DNA of 64,000 nt, from the NCBI GenBank assembly GCA_035457705.1, contig DATIBD010000039.1, positions 124,001 to 188,000 on the forward strand, in the 5' to 3' direction. Source of the stretch: DASPGQ01 sp035457705 (GTDB lineage Bacteria > Acidobacteriota > Vicinamibacteria > Marinacidobacterales > SMYC01). The first letter of the stretch is position 1, and each line of letters begins with the position of its first letter. The notes under the pieces were generated by a model, which saw only the letters and a program-made list of their open reading frames with translations, was not told the DNA's origin and did no database searches. The position numbers and the translations under genes are program-made. This document shows positions 53,494 through 62,323 of the stretch, in pieces.

Positions 53494-54620
53494 TGTCGCA
53501 CCTCGAATGGCCCTTCTTCGAGGAAAGTCACCGGCTCCTGGACGAACGCGTGGTCGCCTGGATTCCCTCAGGTCTCGGCTCCATCGACGATGGCGCGGAC
53601 GAACGGCGAGCCTGCACTCGGATCGTGAAGGCTCTCGCCGCCGGGGGTTTTCTCACTCCCTCAGACGTGCGCTCGTTGTGTGTTCTCCGCGAACGACTCG
53701 CCCATCATCACGGTCTGGCGGACTTCGCTTTCGCGATGCAGGGTCTCGGCAGCGCTCCCATCGACGTTTTCGGATCCGAAACCCTCAAGGAACGATATCT
53801 TCCCGGAACCCGCAACGGCGAGCGAATCGCGGCCTTCGCTCTATCCGAGCCAGACGCCGGATCCGACGTGGGAGCGATCGCGACCCGGGCCGAGCGATCG
53901 GCCGATCAGTACGTCCTGAACGGAGTCAAGACGTGGATCTCGAACGGCGGTCTGGCCGACTATTACGTCGTTTTCGCCCGAAGCGAGAAGGCTCCCGGCA
54001 CGAAAGGCCTGAGCGCCTTCGTGGTGGAGGCGGACGATCCCGGATTTCACGTCGCCGAAGAGATCGAGGTCGTGGCCCCGCATCCGCTCGCCACTCTGTC
54101 GTTCGAGGACTGCCGCGTGCCGGCGGACCGCCTGATTGGCCAGCGCGGACAGGGCTTCGAGATCGCGATGGCGACCCTCGACATCTTCCGCTCTACCGTC
54201 GGCGCCGCGGCTCTAGGCTTCGCCCGTCGCGCCCTCGACGAGGCGATGGCTCGAGTCGAGAGTCGAGTTCAGTTCGGACAGAAGTTGGCCGACTTCCAGC
54301 TCGTGCAGGCGAAGCTCGCTGACATGACGACGGCCATCGACGCTTCGGCTCTTCTCGTCTATCGAGCGGCCTGGCTCAAGGATCGAGGCGCCGGGCGAGT
54401 GACCAAGGAATCATCGATGGCGAAGATGTACGCGACGGAGGCGGCTCAGCGCGTCGTCGACGACGCCGTGCAGCTTTTCGGCGCCGCCGGCGTGGTGAAG
54501 GGAAGCGTGGTCGAGAGGCTCTACCGTGAAGTGCGAGCGCTTCGAATTTACGAAGGTACCACCGAGATCCACAAGCTCATTCTCGCGCGTCAGACCCGTG
54601 CCGAATACTCCCGGCGATGA
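53493..54620 (+). CDS. Acyl-CoA dehydrogenase family protein
   Basis: A 375-aa FAD flavoprotein: FALSEPDAGSDVGAIATRAE (FAD-binding), VLNGVKTWISNGGLADYYVVFA, the RVQFGQKLADFQLVQAKLADM segment, and C-terminal VKGSVVERLYREVRALRIYEGTTEIHKLILARQ. The catalytic-base position is consistent with the short-chain family. The ATG overlaps the crotonase stop by one base; the stop overlaps the ligase start by 4. It probably oxidises the ring-cleavage or ring-reduction CoA ester of this operon. Confidence 0.9.
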   Translation: MSHLEWPFFEESHRLLDERVVAWIPSGLGSIDDGADERRACTRIVKALAAGGFLTPSDVRSLCVLRERLAHHHGLADFAFAMQGLGSAPIDVFGSETLKERYLPGTRNGERIAAFALSEPDAGSDVGAIATRAERSADQYVLNGVKTWISNGGLADYYVVFARSEKAPGTKGLSAFVVEADDPGFHVAEEIEVVAPHPLATLSFEDCRVPADRLIGQRGQGFEIAMATLDIFRSTVGAAALGFARRALDEAMARVESRVQFGQKLADFQLVQAKLADMTTAIDASALLVYRAAWLKDRGAGRVTKESSMAKMYATEAAQRVVDDAVQLFGAAGVVKGSVVERLYREVRALRIYEGTTEIHKLILARQTRAEYSRR

Positions 54621-56233
54621 CGATTCCAACGGGAAAGACGGCTCACGTGGATGCGTTCGTCCGCGATCACCTTCCCTCGAAAGACGCCTGGCCCGATCTT
54701 CTCTTCGAGCTTCCCGAGCTCGCCTACCCCTCGCAGGTCAACGTCGCCTCCGAGCTTCTCGACGCGCAGGTGATCGCCGGTCGGGGTGACGCGCCCTGTC
54801 TCGTCACCGACGTGGAGGTCTGGTCCTACGGCCGGCTCTACGAAGAGTCCAATCGAATCGCTGCCGTGCTGGTCGATGAGCTGGGACTCGTGCCGGGGAA
54901 TCGCGTTTTGCTCCGCGCGCCGAACACGCCTTCCATGGTTGCCTCCTGGATGGCCGTGGCAAAAGCGGGGGGAGTCGTCGTGGCAACCATGCCCCTTCTG
55001 AGGAGGCGGGAGATCGAGCTCATCGCTGAAAAGGCGAGAGTCGAGCTGGCCCTTTGCGATGCCCGACTGAGCGAGGAGATCGCACCAGTCGCCGCGCTGA
55101 CGCGGGTCGTCACTTTCGAGGAGCTTTCGAGGCGAGCGAAGACGAGACCTCCCCACTTCGCGAACGTGGCCACTGCGGTCGACGACCCGGTGCTGATCGC
55201 TTTCACTTCGGGCACCACCGGTCCGCCCAAAGGATGCGTCCACTTTCATCGCGATCTGCTCGCCTCTGCCGACACCTTTTTCAAAGGGACGTTGCCATGC
55301 GATGCACGCGACGTCTTCACCGGTTCGCCTCCGGTCGCGTTTACCTTCGGTCTCGGGATGCACGTCGTGTTCCCCATGAGGATTGGCGCGAGCACGGTGC
55401 TCATCGAGAAGCCGTCTCCCGAGGCGATGATCGAGAGTGTGGCTCGCCATCGGGTAAGTGTTCTCTCGACCGCTCCGACCGCCTATCGCGCGATGCTGCC
55501 GCTGTTCCGGAGCAAGGACCTTTCGAGCCTACGGCATTGCGTTTCGGCGGGGGAAACCCTTCCCCTGCCCACCGCCCAGGCCTGGCAAGAGGCAACCGGC
55601 CTCAGAGCGATCGACGGCATCGGGTCGACCGAGATGTTCCATATCTTCATCAGCGCCGCGGGTAAAGACATCCGGATGGGGGCGACCGGCAAACCGGTTT
55701 ACGGCTACGAGGCTCAGGTCTTCGACGACTCCCTGAACCCGTTGCCGCCCGGATCGATCGGCCGACTCGGGGTCCGTGGCCCGACCGGTTGCCGATACCT
55801 CGACGACGAGCGCCAGAAAGAGTACGTACGCAACGGATGGAATTTCACCGGCGACGCCTACCTCGTCGACGAGGACGGATACTTCTGGTTCCAGGCCCGG
55901 GTCGACGACATGATCATCTCCGCCGGCTACAACATATCGGGCCCAGAGGTCGAAGAAGCGCTCCTGGCCCATGACGCGGTGGCCGACTGTGCCTGCGTGG
56001 CCTCCCCCGATCCCGATCGGGGGAACGTAGTAAAAGCTTTCATCGTCCTCGCCGGGAGGCACACGCCAAGCGAGGATCTCGCGAAAGAGCTCAAGCAGTT
56101 CGTCAAGGCGCGCATCGCCCCCTACAAGTATCCGCGCAAAGTTGCATTCGTCACAAGCTTACCCCGCACTGAGACCGGCAAGATCCAGCGGTTCAAGTTG
56201 AGGCAGCTCGAAGCGGAATGGAAAAACCAATGA
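54617..56233 (+). CDS. Benzoate/2-aminobenzoate-CoA ligase family protein
   Basis: A 538-aa adenylate-forming acid-CoA ligase: P-loop FTSGTTGPPKGCVHFHRD (near 200), TGSPPVAFTFGLGMHVVFP, GIGSTEMFHIFIS, TGDAYLVDEDGYFWFQARVDDMI, and the C-terminal Lys motif PRTETGKIQRFKLR. The spacing and FTFGLG segment place it with 2-aminobenzoate/benzoate-CoA ligases, which activate the aromatic acid before CoA-dependent breakdown. Substrate is inferred from family and operon. The expected monooxygenase/reductase is not in the window. Confidence 0.85.
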   Translation: MTIPTGKTAHVDAFVRDHLPSKDAWPDLLFELPELAYPSQVNVASELLDAQVIAGRGDAPCLVTDVEVWSYGRLYEESNRIAAVLVDELGLVPGNRVLLRAPNTPSMVASWMAVAKAGGVVVATMPLLRRREIELIAEKARVELALCDARLSEEIAPVAALTRVVTFEELSRRAKTRPPHFANVATAVDDPVLIAFTSGTTGPPKGCVHFHRDLLASADTFFKGTLPCDARDVFTGSPPVAFTFGLGMHVVFPMRIGASTVLIEKPSPEAMIESVARHRVSVLSTAPTAYRAMLPLFRSKDLSSLRHCVSAGETLPLPTAQAWQEATGLRAIDGIGSTEMFHIFISAAGKDIRMGATGKPVYGYEAQVFDDSLNPLPPGSIGRLGVRGPTGCRYLDDERQKEYVRNGWNFTGDAYLVDEDGYFWFQARVDDMIISAGYNISGPEVEEALLAHDAVADCACVASPDPDRGNVVKAFIVLAGRHTPSEDLAKELKQFVKARIAPYKYPRKVAFVTSLPRTETGKIQRFKLRQLEAEWKNQ

Positions 56234-56631
56234 CGATCCATCGCGTGCTCACACCGCCCGGCTGGCCCCGTGGCCGAGGCTATTCGCACGGCATCGAGGC
56301 GCAGGGAAGCCTGGTCTTCGTGGCGGGACAAGTCGGCTGGGACGAAAGCCGACGTTTTCCCGAGACTCTTCTGGAGCAGCTGAGAAACGCTCTAGCGAAC
56401 ACCGTGGCGATCCTGGCCGAGGCAGGTGCCGGGCCCGAGCATATCGTACGGATGACCTGGTACCTCCTCGACAAGCGCGAGTATCTTTCTCGCTCGGGTG
56501 AAGTCGGTTCGGTTTATCGGGAGATGATGGGCGGAAGCTACCCGGCAATGGCCGTGGTCGAGGTCAAGGGGCTCGTCGAGGAAGGAGCCCTGCTCGAGAT
56601 CGAAACGACCGCGGTCGTGCCGCGGGATTGA
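56230..56631 (+). CDS. RidA/YjgF-family protein lacking the conserved Arg
   Basis: About 133 aa from an ATG overlapping the ligase stop by 4 bases. YjgF fold motifs are YSHGIEAQGSLVFVAGQVGWD, ANTVAILAEAGAGPEHIVRMTWYL and GALLEIETTAVV. The Arg that anchors the substrate in RidA enamine/imine deaminases (usual PARxxVEV) is Met here (PAMAVVEV), so it belongs to a Rid subgroup without that activity. Its operon position suggests handling of a reactive aromatic or enol intermediate. Confidence 0.85.
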   Translation: MTIHRVLTPPGWPRGRGYSHGIEAQGSLVFVAGQVGWDESRRFPETLLEQLRNALANTVAILAEAGAGPEHIVRMTWYLLDKREYLSRSGEVGSVYREMMGGSYPAMAVVEVKGLVEEGALLEIETTAVVPRD

Positions 56632-56640
56632 TGTGACGGG

Positions 56641-57000
56641 CTATTCGGGCTTCTTCAACTTCTCGTTGAATTTGGCGAGGTTCTCCGCGTTCTCGAAGTA
56701 GAACACCCGGCGATAGGAATCCACGCCGATGACGGCCGTGGCCTTGTCGACCTCGTTGCCGCTTACCGGATCGACTCCGATGCGAAGACTCTCGTCTCGT
56801 GCCAGGCGTGCCTTGCACATCTCGCAGCAACCGTAATAGGTCTTTCCGTCGACGTCGACGCGAACCTGCTCCTTGTCGTAGGCGGCGTCGTTGACCATAC
56901 ACACGTACTCGGGCTCGATGACCTCGACTTCTTCACCGGCCCAGCCGAGACCGGCCAGCAAAACCAGCAGCAGAACCATCACCGATATCCGCGTCCGCAT
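56641..57000 (-). CDS. Secreted YHS/TRASH-like metal-binding protein
   Basis: About 119 aa with a signal peptide (VMVLLLVLLAGLGWAG) and two TRASH/YHS-like units: YVCMVNDAAYDKEQVRVDVD with YYGCCEMCKARL, then GVDPVSGNEVDKATAVIGVD with VFYFENAENLAKFNE. Such units bind heavy metals, often copper, through Cys and aromatic residues. The ATG at 57000 has AGGAGG six bases upstream; the longer frame reading lacks support. Convergent with ridA, and no metal transporter is adjacent. Confidence 0.8.
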   Translation of the reverse strand: MRTRISVMVLLLVLLAGLGWAGEEVEVIEPEYVCMVNDAAYDKEQVRVDVDGKTYYGCCEMCKARLARDESLRIGVDPVSGNEVDKATAVIGVDSYRRVFYFENAENLAKFNEKLKKPE

Positions 57001-57049
57001 CGAGAACCTCCTAGGGACATTATATCGGGTTCCGGGGCACATCACACCG

Positions 57050-57099
57050 GAGTGCTCAGTGCGCGCGCAGGGTGGGCTGAGTTTTTCGTCACCCTGCTC
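57050..57099. repeat. Short hairpin repeat, copy C
   Basis: Flank AGTGCTCAGTG followed by GCAGGGTG (57067-57074) and CACCCTGC (57090-57097), an 8-bp inverted repeat with the internal GGGCTGAGTTTTTCGT-type loop of copy B. Like copy E it lacks the ~75-bp core. Read toward the plus side it has a short T-run within the loop, not after the stem. Confidence 0.7.
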
Positions 57100-57105
57100 A
57101 AGGCC

Positions 57106-57228
57106 GTGACGGAACCCGCTGGTCGACCGGCCGCCACGGCTTGGCCTTTCCGGCGCTTCGCGCCGATCTCGCGGCAGAAGTCTTGGCCACCGCTCGGCAG
57201 GCTGGGCCGTACTCTTCCATCAGCCTGC
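57106..57228. repeat. Diverged long repeat, copy D, with compensatory stem change
   Basis: In line with copy B it keeps CCGCCACGGCT, a GGCGC/GCGCC stem and the terminal hairpin, here GCAGGCTG (57197-57204) / CAGCCTGC (57221-57228). Compared with GCAGGGTG/CACCCTGC in copies C and E, one G-C pair has become C-G, so pairing is kept. The last base is also the first of the permease stop codon (57228-57230). Confidence 0.6.
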
Positions 57229-59879
57229 TACCCCTCCCGCAGCGCTACCAAGGGGTCGACTCTGGTCGCTCGTAATGAGGGCAGGAGACACGCCAGGAGG
57301 GCTGCCGCCGTCAGAGTCGATGCCATGGCCGCAAGGGTCCAGGGGTCATTCTGCGCCACGCCGTACAGCAATCCGGAGAACAAACGGGTGACCCAGAGCG
57401 AGGCAACGACGCCCAAGCCCACTCCCAAGAGGGCGGGCCCCATTCCCTGCAGGAGCACCAGGTGAAGAACGTCGGCCCTCTTCGCTCCGAGTGCGATGCG
57501 CAGACCGATCTCGCTCGTCCGCCGCACCACCACATAAGAGAGGACACCGTAGATTCCCAGAGCGGCAAGCAGGAGCGCCGCAACCCCGAAGATCGAAAAA
57601 ACGACCGTCTGCAGCCTCTCGGTAGACACCGAACCGTGGAGGATGTCACTCATGGCTCGCGTATAGGAAATCGGCTGGTCGGGGTCGACGGCCCAGATCT
57701 CTTCCCGAATGCGCCTTGCGAGCCCGTCCGCATCGCCACTCGCCCGCACGGCCAGGTCGCGGGGATCGAAGAATCCGAACGACCGTTCGTATACCGTGAC
57801 GTAGAACGCGGGCACTGGCTGCCCTCCGCGCTCGAGCTCTCGAATGTCTCCGACGATCCCGATGATCTCGTGGGGCTCTCCCCAGACACGGATTTGCTGG
57901 CCGACGGGCTCGACGTCGCCGAGAAAACGGCGGAAGAAGCTCTCGTTGATCACGGCAGTGCGCGGCGAGTCGGCGGGATCGCGTCGATCGAAGACCCGCC
58001 CTCTCACAACCGGGACGCCCAGGACACGAAAATAATCCGGCGTCACGCTGCGAAAAACCGCGACACTCTCTTCACCGGAAGGTTCCCCTCGGCCTTCGAT
58101 CTCGAACGACGTGGAACCGCCCTGGAAGGTGAGCGGCAACATCGTCACGAACCCTGCCGATACGACGCCGGGCAGACGCTCGATTCGGTCGAGAACTTCC
58201 CGATAGAAAGCAACACGCTGATGCGGCTCTTCGTATCTCGTCCGGGAGAGCTCGACCCGCATGGTGAGAACCTCCTCGGACCGAAACCCAGGACTCTCGC
58301 GCGAAAGCCGGTAGAAACTCTGTAAGAGCAGCCCCGAGACGGAGAGAAGAACCAGCGCGAGCGTTACCTCGACGACGACGAGGAGCTTCCTCATGCTGGT
58401 ATGCGAGCGTTCCAATCCGACCGCCCGCTGGCTTCCCTCGAGCACCGGCATAGGCATCCGACCGCAGGTCAGCTCGAGCGCGGGCAGCATCCCCAGGCCG
58501 AGGCCAAGGACTGCGGACAGGGTCAATGCGAAAAGGACGGTCGTTCCGCTCATCCACGTTTCGTCAAGGGCGAGGTGCGGTGGCGTCCATACGACGAACC
58601 ATCGCCGCACCCAGGAGCCTGCCCAGAAAGCCAGGGCGCTTCCCGACACGGCCAGCACCATCGCTTCGCTGAGGAGCTCGCCCATCAGCCTCGCTCGACT
58701 CGCACCGAGCGCTGCTCGGATCGAGAACTCTCGTCGCCGTGAGGTCCCACGAGCGAAGAGGAGACTCGTCACGTTGACATAGGCGATCAACAAGACACCA
58801 CCGATCGCTCCGAACAGCAGAACGAGCGGACGTTTCATTCCTGCGACCAGCTCGCCTTGGAGCTCGGAGACACCGACGGTCTCCCCGCCATTGGTCTCGG
58901 GATGAACCTCGGCGATACGGTTGCCCAGAGCCCGCATCTCTTCCCGGGCGCTCGAAAGGCTCACGCCGTCTCTCAACCGGGCAACGACGTCGAGATAGTG
59001 CGATCGGCGGGTGGAGGCTTCCTCGGCGATCATCGCGTGAGGGACGTAGAGGTCGGCATCCCGGCTGGGAAAGTGAAATTCTCGTGGAAGCACCCCTATG
59101 ACTTCGTGAGGCACATCGTCGAGACGGATTTGCCTGCCCACGACGTCGGGATCACCTCCGAAGCGCCGTCGCCACAAACGGTCAGTGAGAATCGCTACTC
59201 TGGGGGCGGCTCCGCGATCCTCGTCCGGGGCAAAGACCCGACCAACGGCGGTTTCGATGCGAAGGATCGAGAAGAACGTCGACGATGTCGAGTAGACGAT
59301 CAGTCGCTCCGGCTCGCCTTCCCCGGTCAGGTTCATGCTCGTCTGATTGAAAGCCGCCATGAGCTCGAAGCTGAGACTCGAGGCTCGCCAATCCTCGAAA
59401 TTCCCAGGCGCCACGCTACCCCGCTCGAGCTCTCCTTGGCTTTCGATCTCGTAGAGCGCCACCAAGCGATCGGGTTCCTCGAACGGAAGCGGTCGCCACA
59501 ACACCCGCTAGACGACGTCGAATACCGCGACCAGGGTACCGAGACCGAGTCCGAGCGTCACCACCACGAGGGCGGACGACCCCCGACCGACCTTCGCACT
59601 CCGTAGGCCGTAACGCAGATTCTGGAGCCACCTGTCCACGTTTCGTCCTGGCCGAAGACGTTTCCCGCCCGAGCACCACTCCCGAGCGGCGGTTCTCAAC
59701 AGATCGATGAGGCCGCGGGCGGTCAGTGAAATCAGACCGGCGAGCCCCTTTTCGTCGAACGTCTCCTCGGCCAGCCTGTCGAAACACTTCTCGATGTCAC
59801 TGCCGAGCTCGTCCGAAAGCGGCGCGGACAAACCAAAAGGAAGGCTCGATAGAGGCGCCGGGACACTGCGAGCCACCAC
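57228..59879 (-). pseudogene. ADOP-type ABC permease interrupted by an in-frame amber codon
   Basis: An 'acidobacterial duplicated orphan permease' (MacB-like, two FtsX modules, eight membrane segments). The N-terminal part (59879-59511) ends VTLGLGLGTLVAVFDVV, then TAG at 59510-59508, and the same frame resumes at once with RVLWRPLPFEEPDRLVALYE. Intact relatives read straight through this junction, so one base change (for example CAG to TAG) explains it. A GTG at 59504 could restart translation and yield 758 aa lacking the first membrane helix. Lies 7 bases after padR, its usual partner. Confidence 0.8.
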
Positions 59880-59886
59880 GCGCGAC

Positions 59887-60210
59887 TCATCGGGTGCTCG
59901 CGAAGCCCTTCTTGCGAGCGAGCCGGATGAGCATCGCCATCCGATCGGTCTCCTCGAGAACCGCGGCCCGTCCGATGGCGGTCAAACGATAGTACCGGCG
60001 ACGCTCGTCAGCAGAGCCGCCGTCCGGCTCGACTGGCGCGGCACATTCCTCGATGGCGCGCTCGGCGATCAATCGCTTGATCGTGCTGTACAGGGTTCCC
60101 GGCAGGATCTCGATTTCCCCCTCCGTCCGAATGGCGACGTCCTGCATGATGGCGTAGCCGTGTTTGGGGCCGTCACCGAGCGCCACAAGAATGTGATAGG
60201 ACGGATTCAT
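59887..60210 (-). CDS. PadR-family transcriptional regulator
   Basis: A 107-aa winged-helix protein: YHILVALGDGPKHGYAIMQDV, EIEILPGTLYSTIKRLIAERAIEE, RRRYYRLTAIGRAAVLEETDRM. PadR regulators of this type usually precede ADOP permease genes and repress them together with themselves. Its ATG lies six bases after the -10 box and next to a perfect palindrome, so autoregulation is likely. The co-transcribed permease is interrupted. Confidence 0.93.
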   Translation of the reverse strand: MNPSYHILVALGDGPKHGYAIMQDVAIRTEGEIEILPGTLYSTIKRLIAERAIEECAAPVEPDGGSADERRRYYRLTAIGRAAVLEETDRMAMLIRLARKKGFASTR

Positions 60211-60213
60211 CCC

Positions 60214-60245
60214 ACAACTATATTTTTAATAAATATAGTTGTCGA
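60214..60245 (-). promoter_or_regulatory. padR promoter with overlapping 12-bp inverted repeat operator
   Basis: ACAACTATATTT (60214-60225) and AAATATAGTTGT (60231-60242) are perfect 12-bp arms around TTAAT. On the minus strand TCGACA (60245-60240), a 17-base spacer and TATAGT (60222-60217) form a near-consensus promoter wholly covered by the palindrome. The padR ATG begins six bases after the -10, so the message is probably leaderless. A PadR dimer bound here would block transcription. Confidence 0.85.
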
Positions 60246-60260
60246 TAAGATAGTAGGCTG

Positions 60261-62048
60261 CTACTCCGTTGGCCCGAAGCCGCCGAGGCGCTCTCTCAGA
60301 AAGGAAGAAACGTCGCTCACCGTGGCGAGCCGGAGAGCCTCGTCGGCGACCGCCCTCGCTTCTTCAGCCGATAGCTGCCTGATGACGTGCTTGACGATAG
60401 GAATCGAGACGACGTTCATGGAGAGCTCGTCGATCCCGAGGCCCACTAGAAAAGGCACGATGAGAGGATCCGCCGCCATCTCCCCGCAGACCCCCACCTT
60501 GATCCCCGCCGCATGGGCCGAGTCGATGACGAACTTCAGAGTCCTGAGGATGGCGGGATGAAGCGGCTCGTACAGGTAGGACACCAGGTCGTTACCGCGG
60601 TCGACCCCGAGAAGATATTGGATGAGGTCGTTGGTGCCGATGCTGAAGAAAGCTGCCTCCCTGGCCAGAAGGTCCGCGGTGGCGGCGGCGGACGGCACCT
60701 CGACGGTGACTCCGCACGGTAGGTCTTCATGGAACTCCAAACCGTCCCGGCGCAGTTCTCGCTTCGCGTCCTCGAGAACGGAGAGAGCTTGGCGGAGCTC
60801 GCCCACTCCGCTCACCATCGGAAGCATGACCTTCACGTTGCCGCGTGCCCTGGCCCTTAGGAGGGCGCGAAGCTGCTCCTTGAACAGGTCTCGATGTCTC
60901 AGGAGCAGCCGGATGGCACGAAGTCCTAGGGCAGGATTGACCTCCGACTCTCCGGTGTCGTCGCCGAGCTGCTCGGGAGACAAATCGAAAGCCCGCACGA
61001 TGACCGACCAGGGTTTCATCTGCTCCGCCATGCGGCGGTAGACGACGTATTGTTCTTCTTCGCTGGGGAAACCACTGCGCCCGCGTGTCAGGAACCACTC
61101 GGATCGAAAGAGTCCGATGCCCTCCGCCCCGTTCCGTTCAGCGGTCGAGCACTCTTCGGGAAACTCCACATTGGCCTGCAGCGCCACCCGGTAGCCGTCG
61201 CGGGTCTCCGCGGGCAGCTTCCGCAGATGCACGAGTTTGTGCTCAAGCTTCTTGAATTTTCGTCCACGTGAGCGGTACTCACGCAGCGTAGAACGGTCGG
61301 GGTTGACGATGACGATCCCCTCGCTTCCGTCGATCACCAGGGGTGCGCCGTGGGAGACCCGGTTCATCAGATCCCGTACGCCGACGACGCAGGGAATACC
61401 GAGGGAGCGAGCAATGATGGCCGTGTGATACGTGCGCCCTCCGGCCTCCATCGCCAGTCCCGCCACGTGGCTCCAGCCGAGCTGCGCACTATCGGAAGGT
61501 CTCACGTTCTCGGATAGCAGAATGTACTTGCGCTCCAGCTTCGTGAGGACGGTGCTCCGTACACCGGCGAGATTGCGCGCGAGACGTCCGGTGAGATCGA
61601 AGACATCGCTGCTTCGGGCACGAAAGTAGTCGTCTCTCAAGCGATCGAATACCGCAAGGAGCTCCTCGACAGCGACTTTCAGGGCCCATTCGGCGTTCAC
61701 CCGCTGCTCGCGAATGACCTCCTCGATACGGCCGATGAGAAGGGGATCTTCGAGCATGAGCGTCTGCGCTTCGAAGATATATCCATGGTCCTCTCCCAGA
61801 GCCTCGACGGTGCGTTTCTTGATTTCCACGAGCTGCTGCTCGGTGAGCTCCCGCGCTTCGGAGACACGAGCCAACTCCTGAGGTATGTCCTGGGGCATAA
61901 GGGGCACGCGGAACATCGGGGTCTCTTCATGCCGGAACAGGAGGGCGCGGGCAATGGCCACGCCAGGGGCGACCCCCGTTCCTTTGAGAATCAGCGGAGG
62001 GCGTGGATTGGTCCGCCCGGCCGACTGCGATGGCGCGCTCGCGCTCAA
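60261..62048 (-). CDS. ptsI: Phosphoenolpyruvate--protein phosphotransferase (PTS enzyme I)
   Basis: A 595-aa enzyme I: KGTGVAPGVAIARA at the start, the phospho-His in GGRTYHTAIIARSLGIPCVVG (near 190; Tyr replaces the usual Ser), the PEP-binding EGIGLFRSEW, and C-terminal SIGTNDLIQYLLGVDR and GVCGEMAADPL with the catalytic Cys. It passes phosphate from PEP to HPr. TTG start; it follows HPr by 11 bases. No sugar-specific EIIBC is in the window, pointing to a regulatory PTS. Confidence 0.96.
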   Translation of the reverse strand: MSASAPSQSAGRTNPRPPLILKGTGVAPGVAIARALLFRHEETPMFRVPLMPQDIPQELARVSEARELTEQQLVEIKKRTVEALGEDHGYIFEAQTLMLEDPLLIGRIEEVIREQRVNAEWALKVAVEELLAVFDRLRDDYFRARSSDVFDLTGRLARNLAGVRSTVLTKLERKYILLSENVRPSDSAQLGWSHVAGLAMEAGGRTYHTAIIARSLGIPCVVGVRDLMNRVSHGAPLVIDGSEGIVIVNPDRSTLREYRSRGRKFKKLEHKLVHLRKLPAETRDGYRVALQANVEFPEECSTAERNGAEGIGLFRSEWFLTRGRSGFPSEEEQYVVYRRMAEQMKPWSVIVRAFDLSPEQLGDDTGESEVNPALGLRAIRLLLRHRDLFKEQLRALLRARARGNVKVMLPMVSGVGELRQALSVLEDAKRELRRDGLEFHEDLPCGVTVEVPSAAATADLLAREAAFFSIGTNDLIQYLLGVDRGNDLVSYLYEPLHPAILRTLKFVIDSAHAAGIKVGVCGEMAADPLIVPFLVGLGIDELSMNVVSIPIVKHVIRQLSAEEARAVADEALRLATVSDVSSFLRERLGGFGPTE

Positions 62049-62059
62049 ATCGCCCTCTC

Positions 62060-62323
62060 CTATTCTCCCAGCCCCTCGGCCACGAGCTTCACCAGGGCTT
62101 CGAGAGCGTCACCTTCGTCCTCACCCGAGGTGGATATGGTGATCTCGCTCCCCGCGGCGGCCGCCAAGAACAAAACACCAAGGATGCTCTTACCATCCGT
62201 CGTAGTCCCGTCCTTCGTCACCGTGACTTCGGAGCGAAACCGTGCTGCCGCCCTCACGAAACGGGCGGCGGCGCGTGCATGCAGGCCCAGAATATTCACG
62301 ATCTGCACTCTCTTCTCAACCAT
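62060..62323 (-). CDS. HPr phosphocarrier protein
   Basis: An 87-aa HPr with the phosphorylated His in LGLHARAAARFV (His15) and a Ser46 equivalent in GKSILGVLFLAA, the site used by HPr kinase in other bacteria. It carries phosphate from enzyme I to EIIA. The ATG at 62323 overlaps the end of the EIIA gene by 8 bases; the longer frame reading is EIIA's shadow. Confidence 0.95.
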   Translation of the reverse strand: MVEKRVQIVNILGLHARAAARFVRAAARFRSEVTVTKDGTTTDGKSILGVLFLAAAAGSEITISTSGEDEGDALEALVKLVAEGLGE

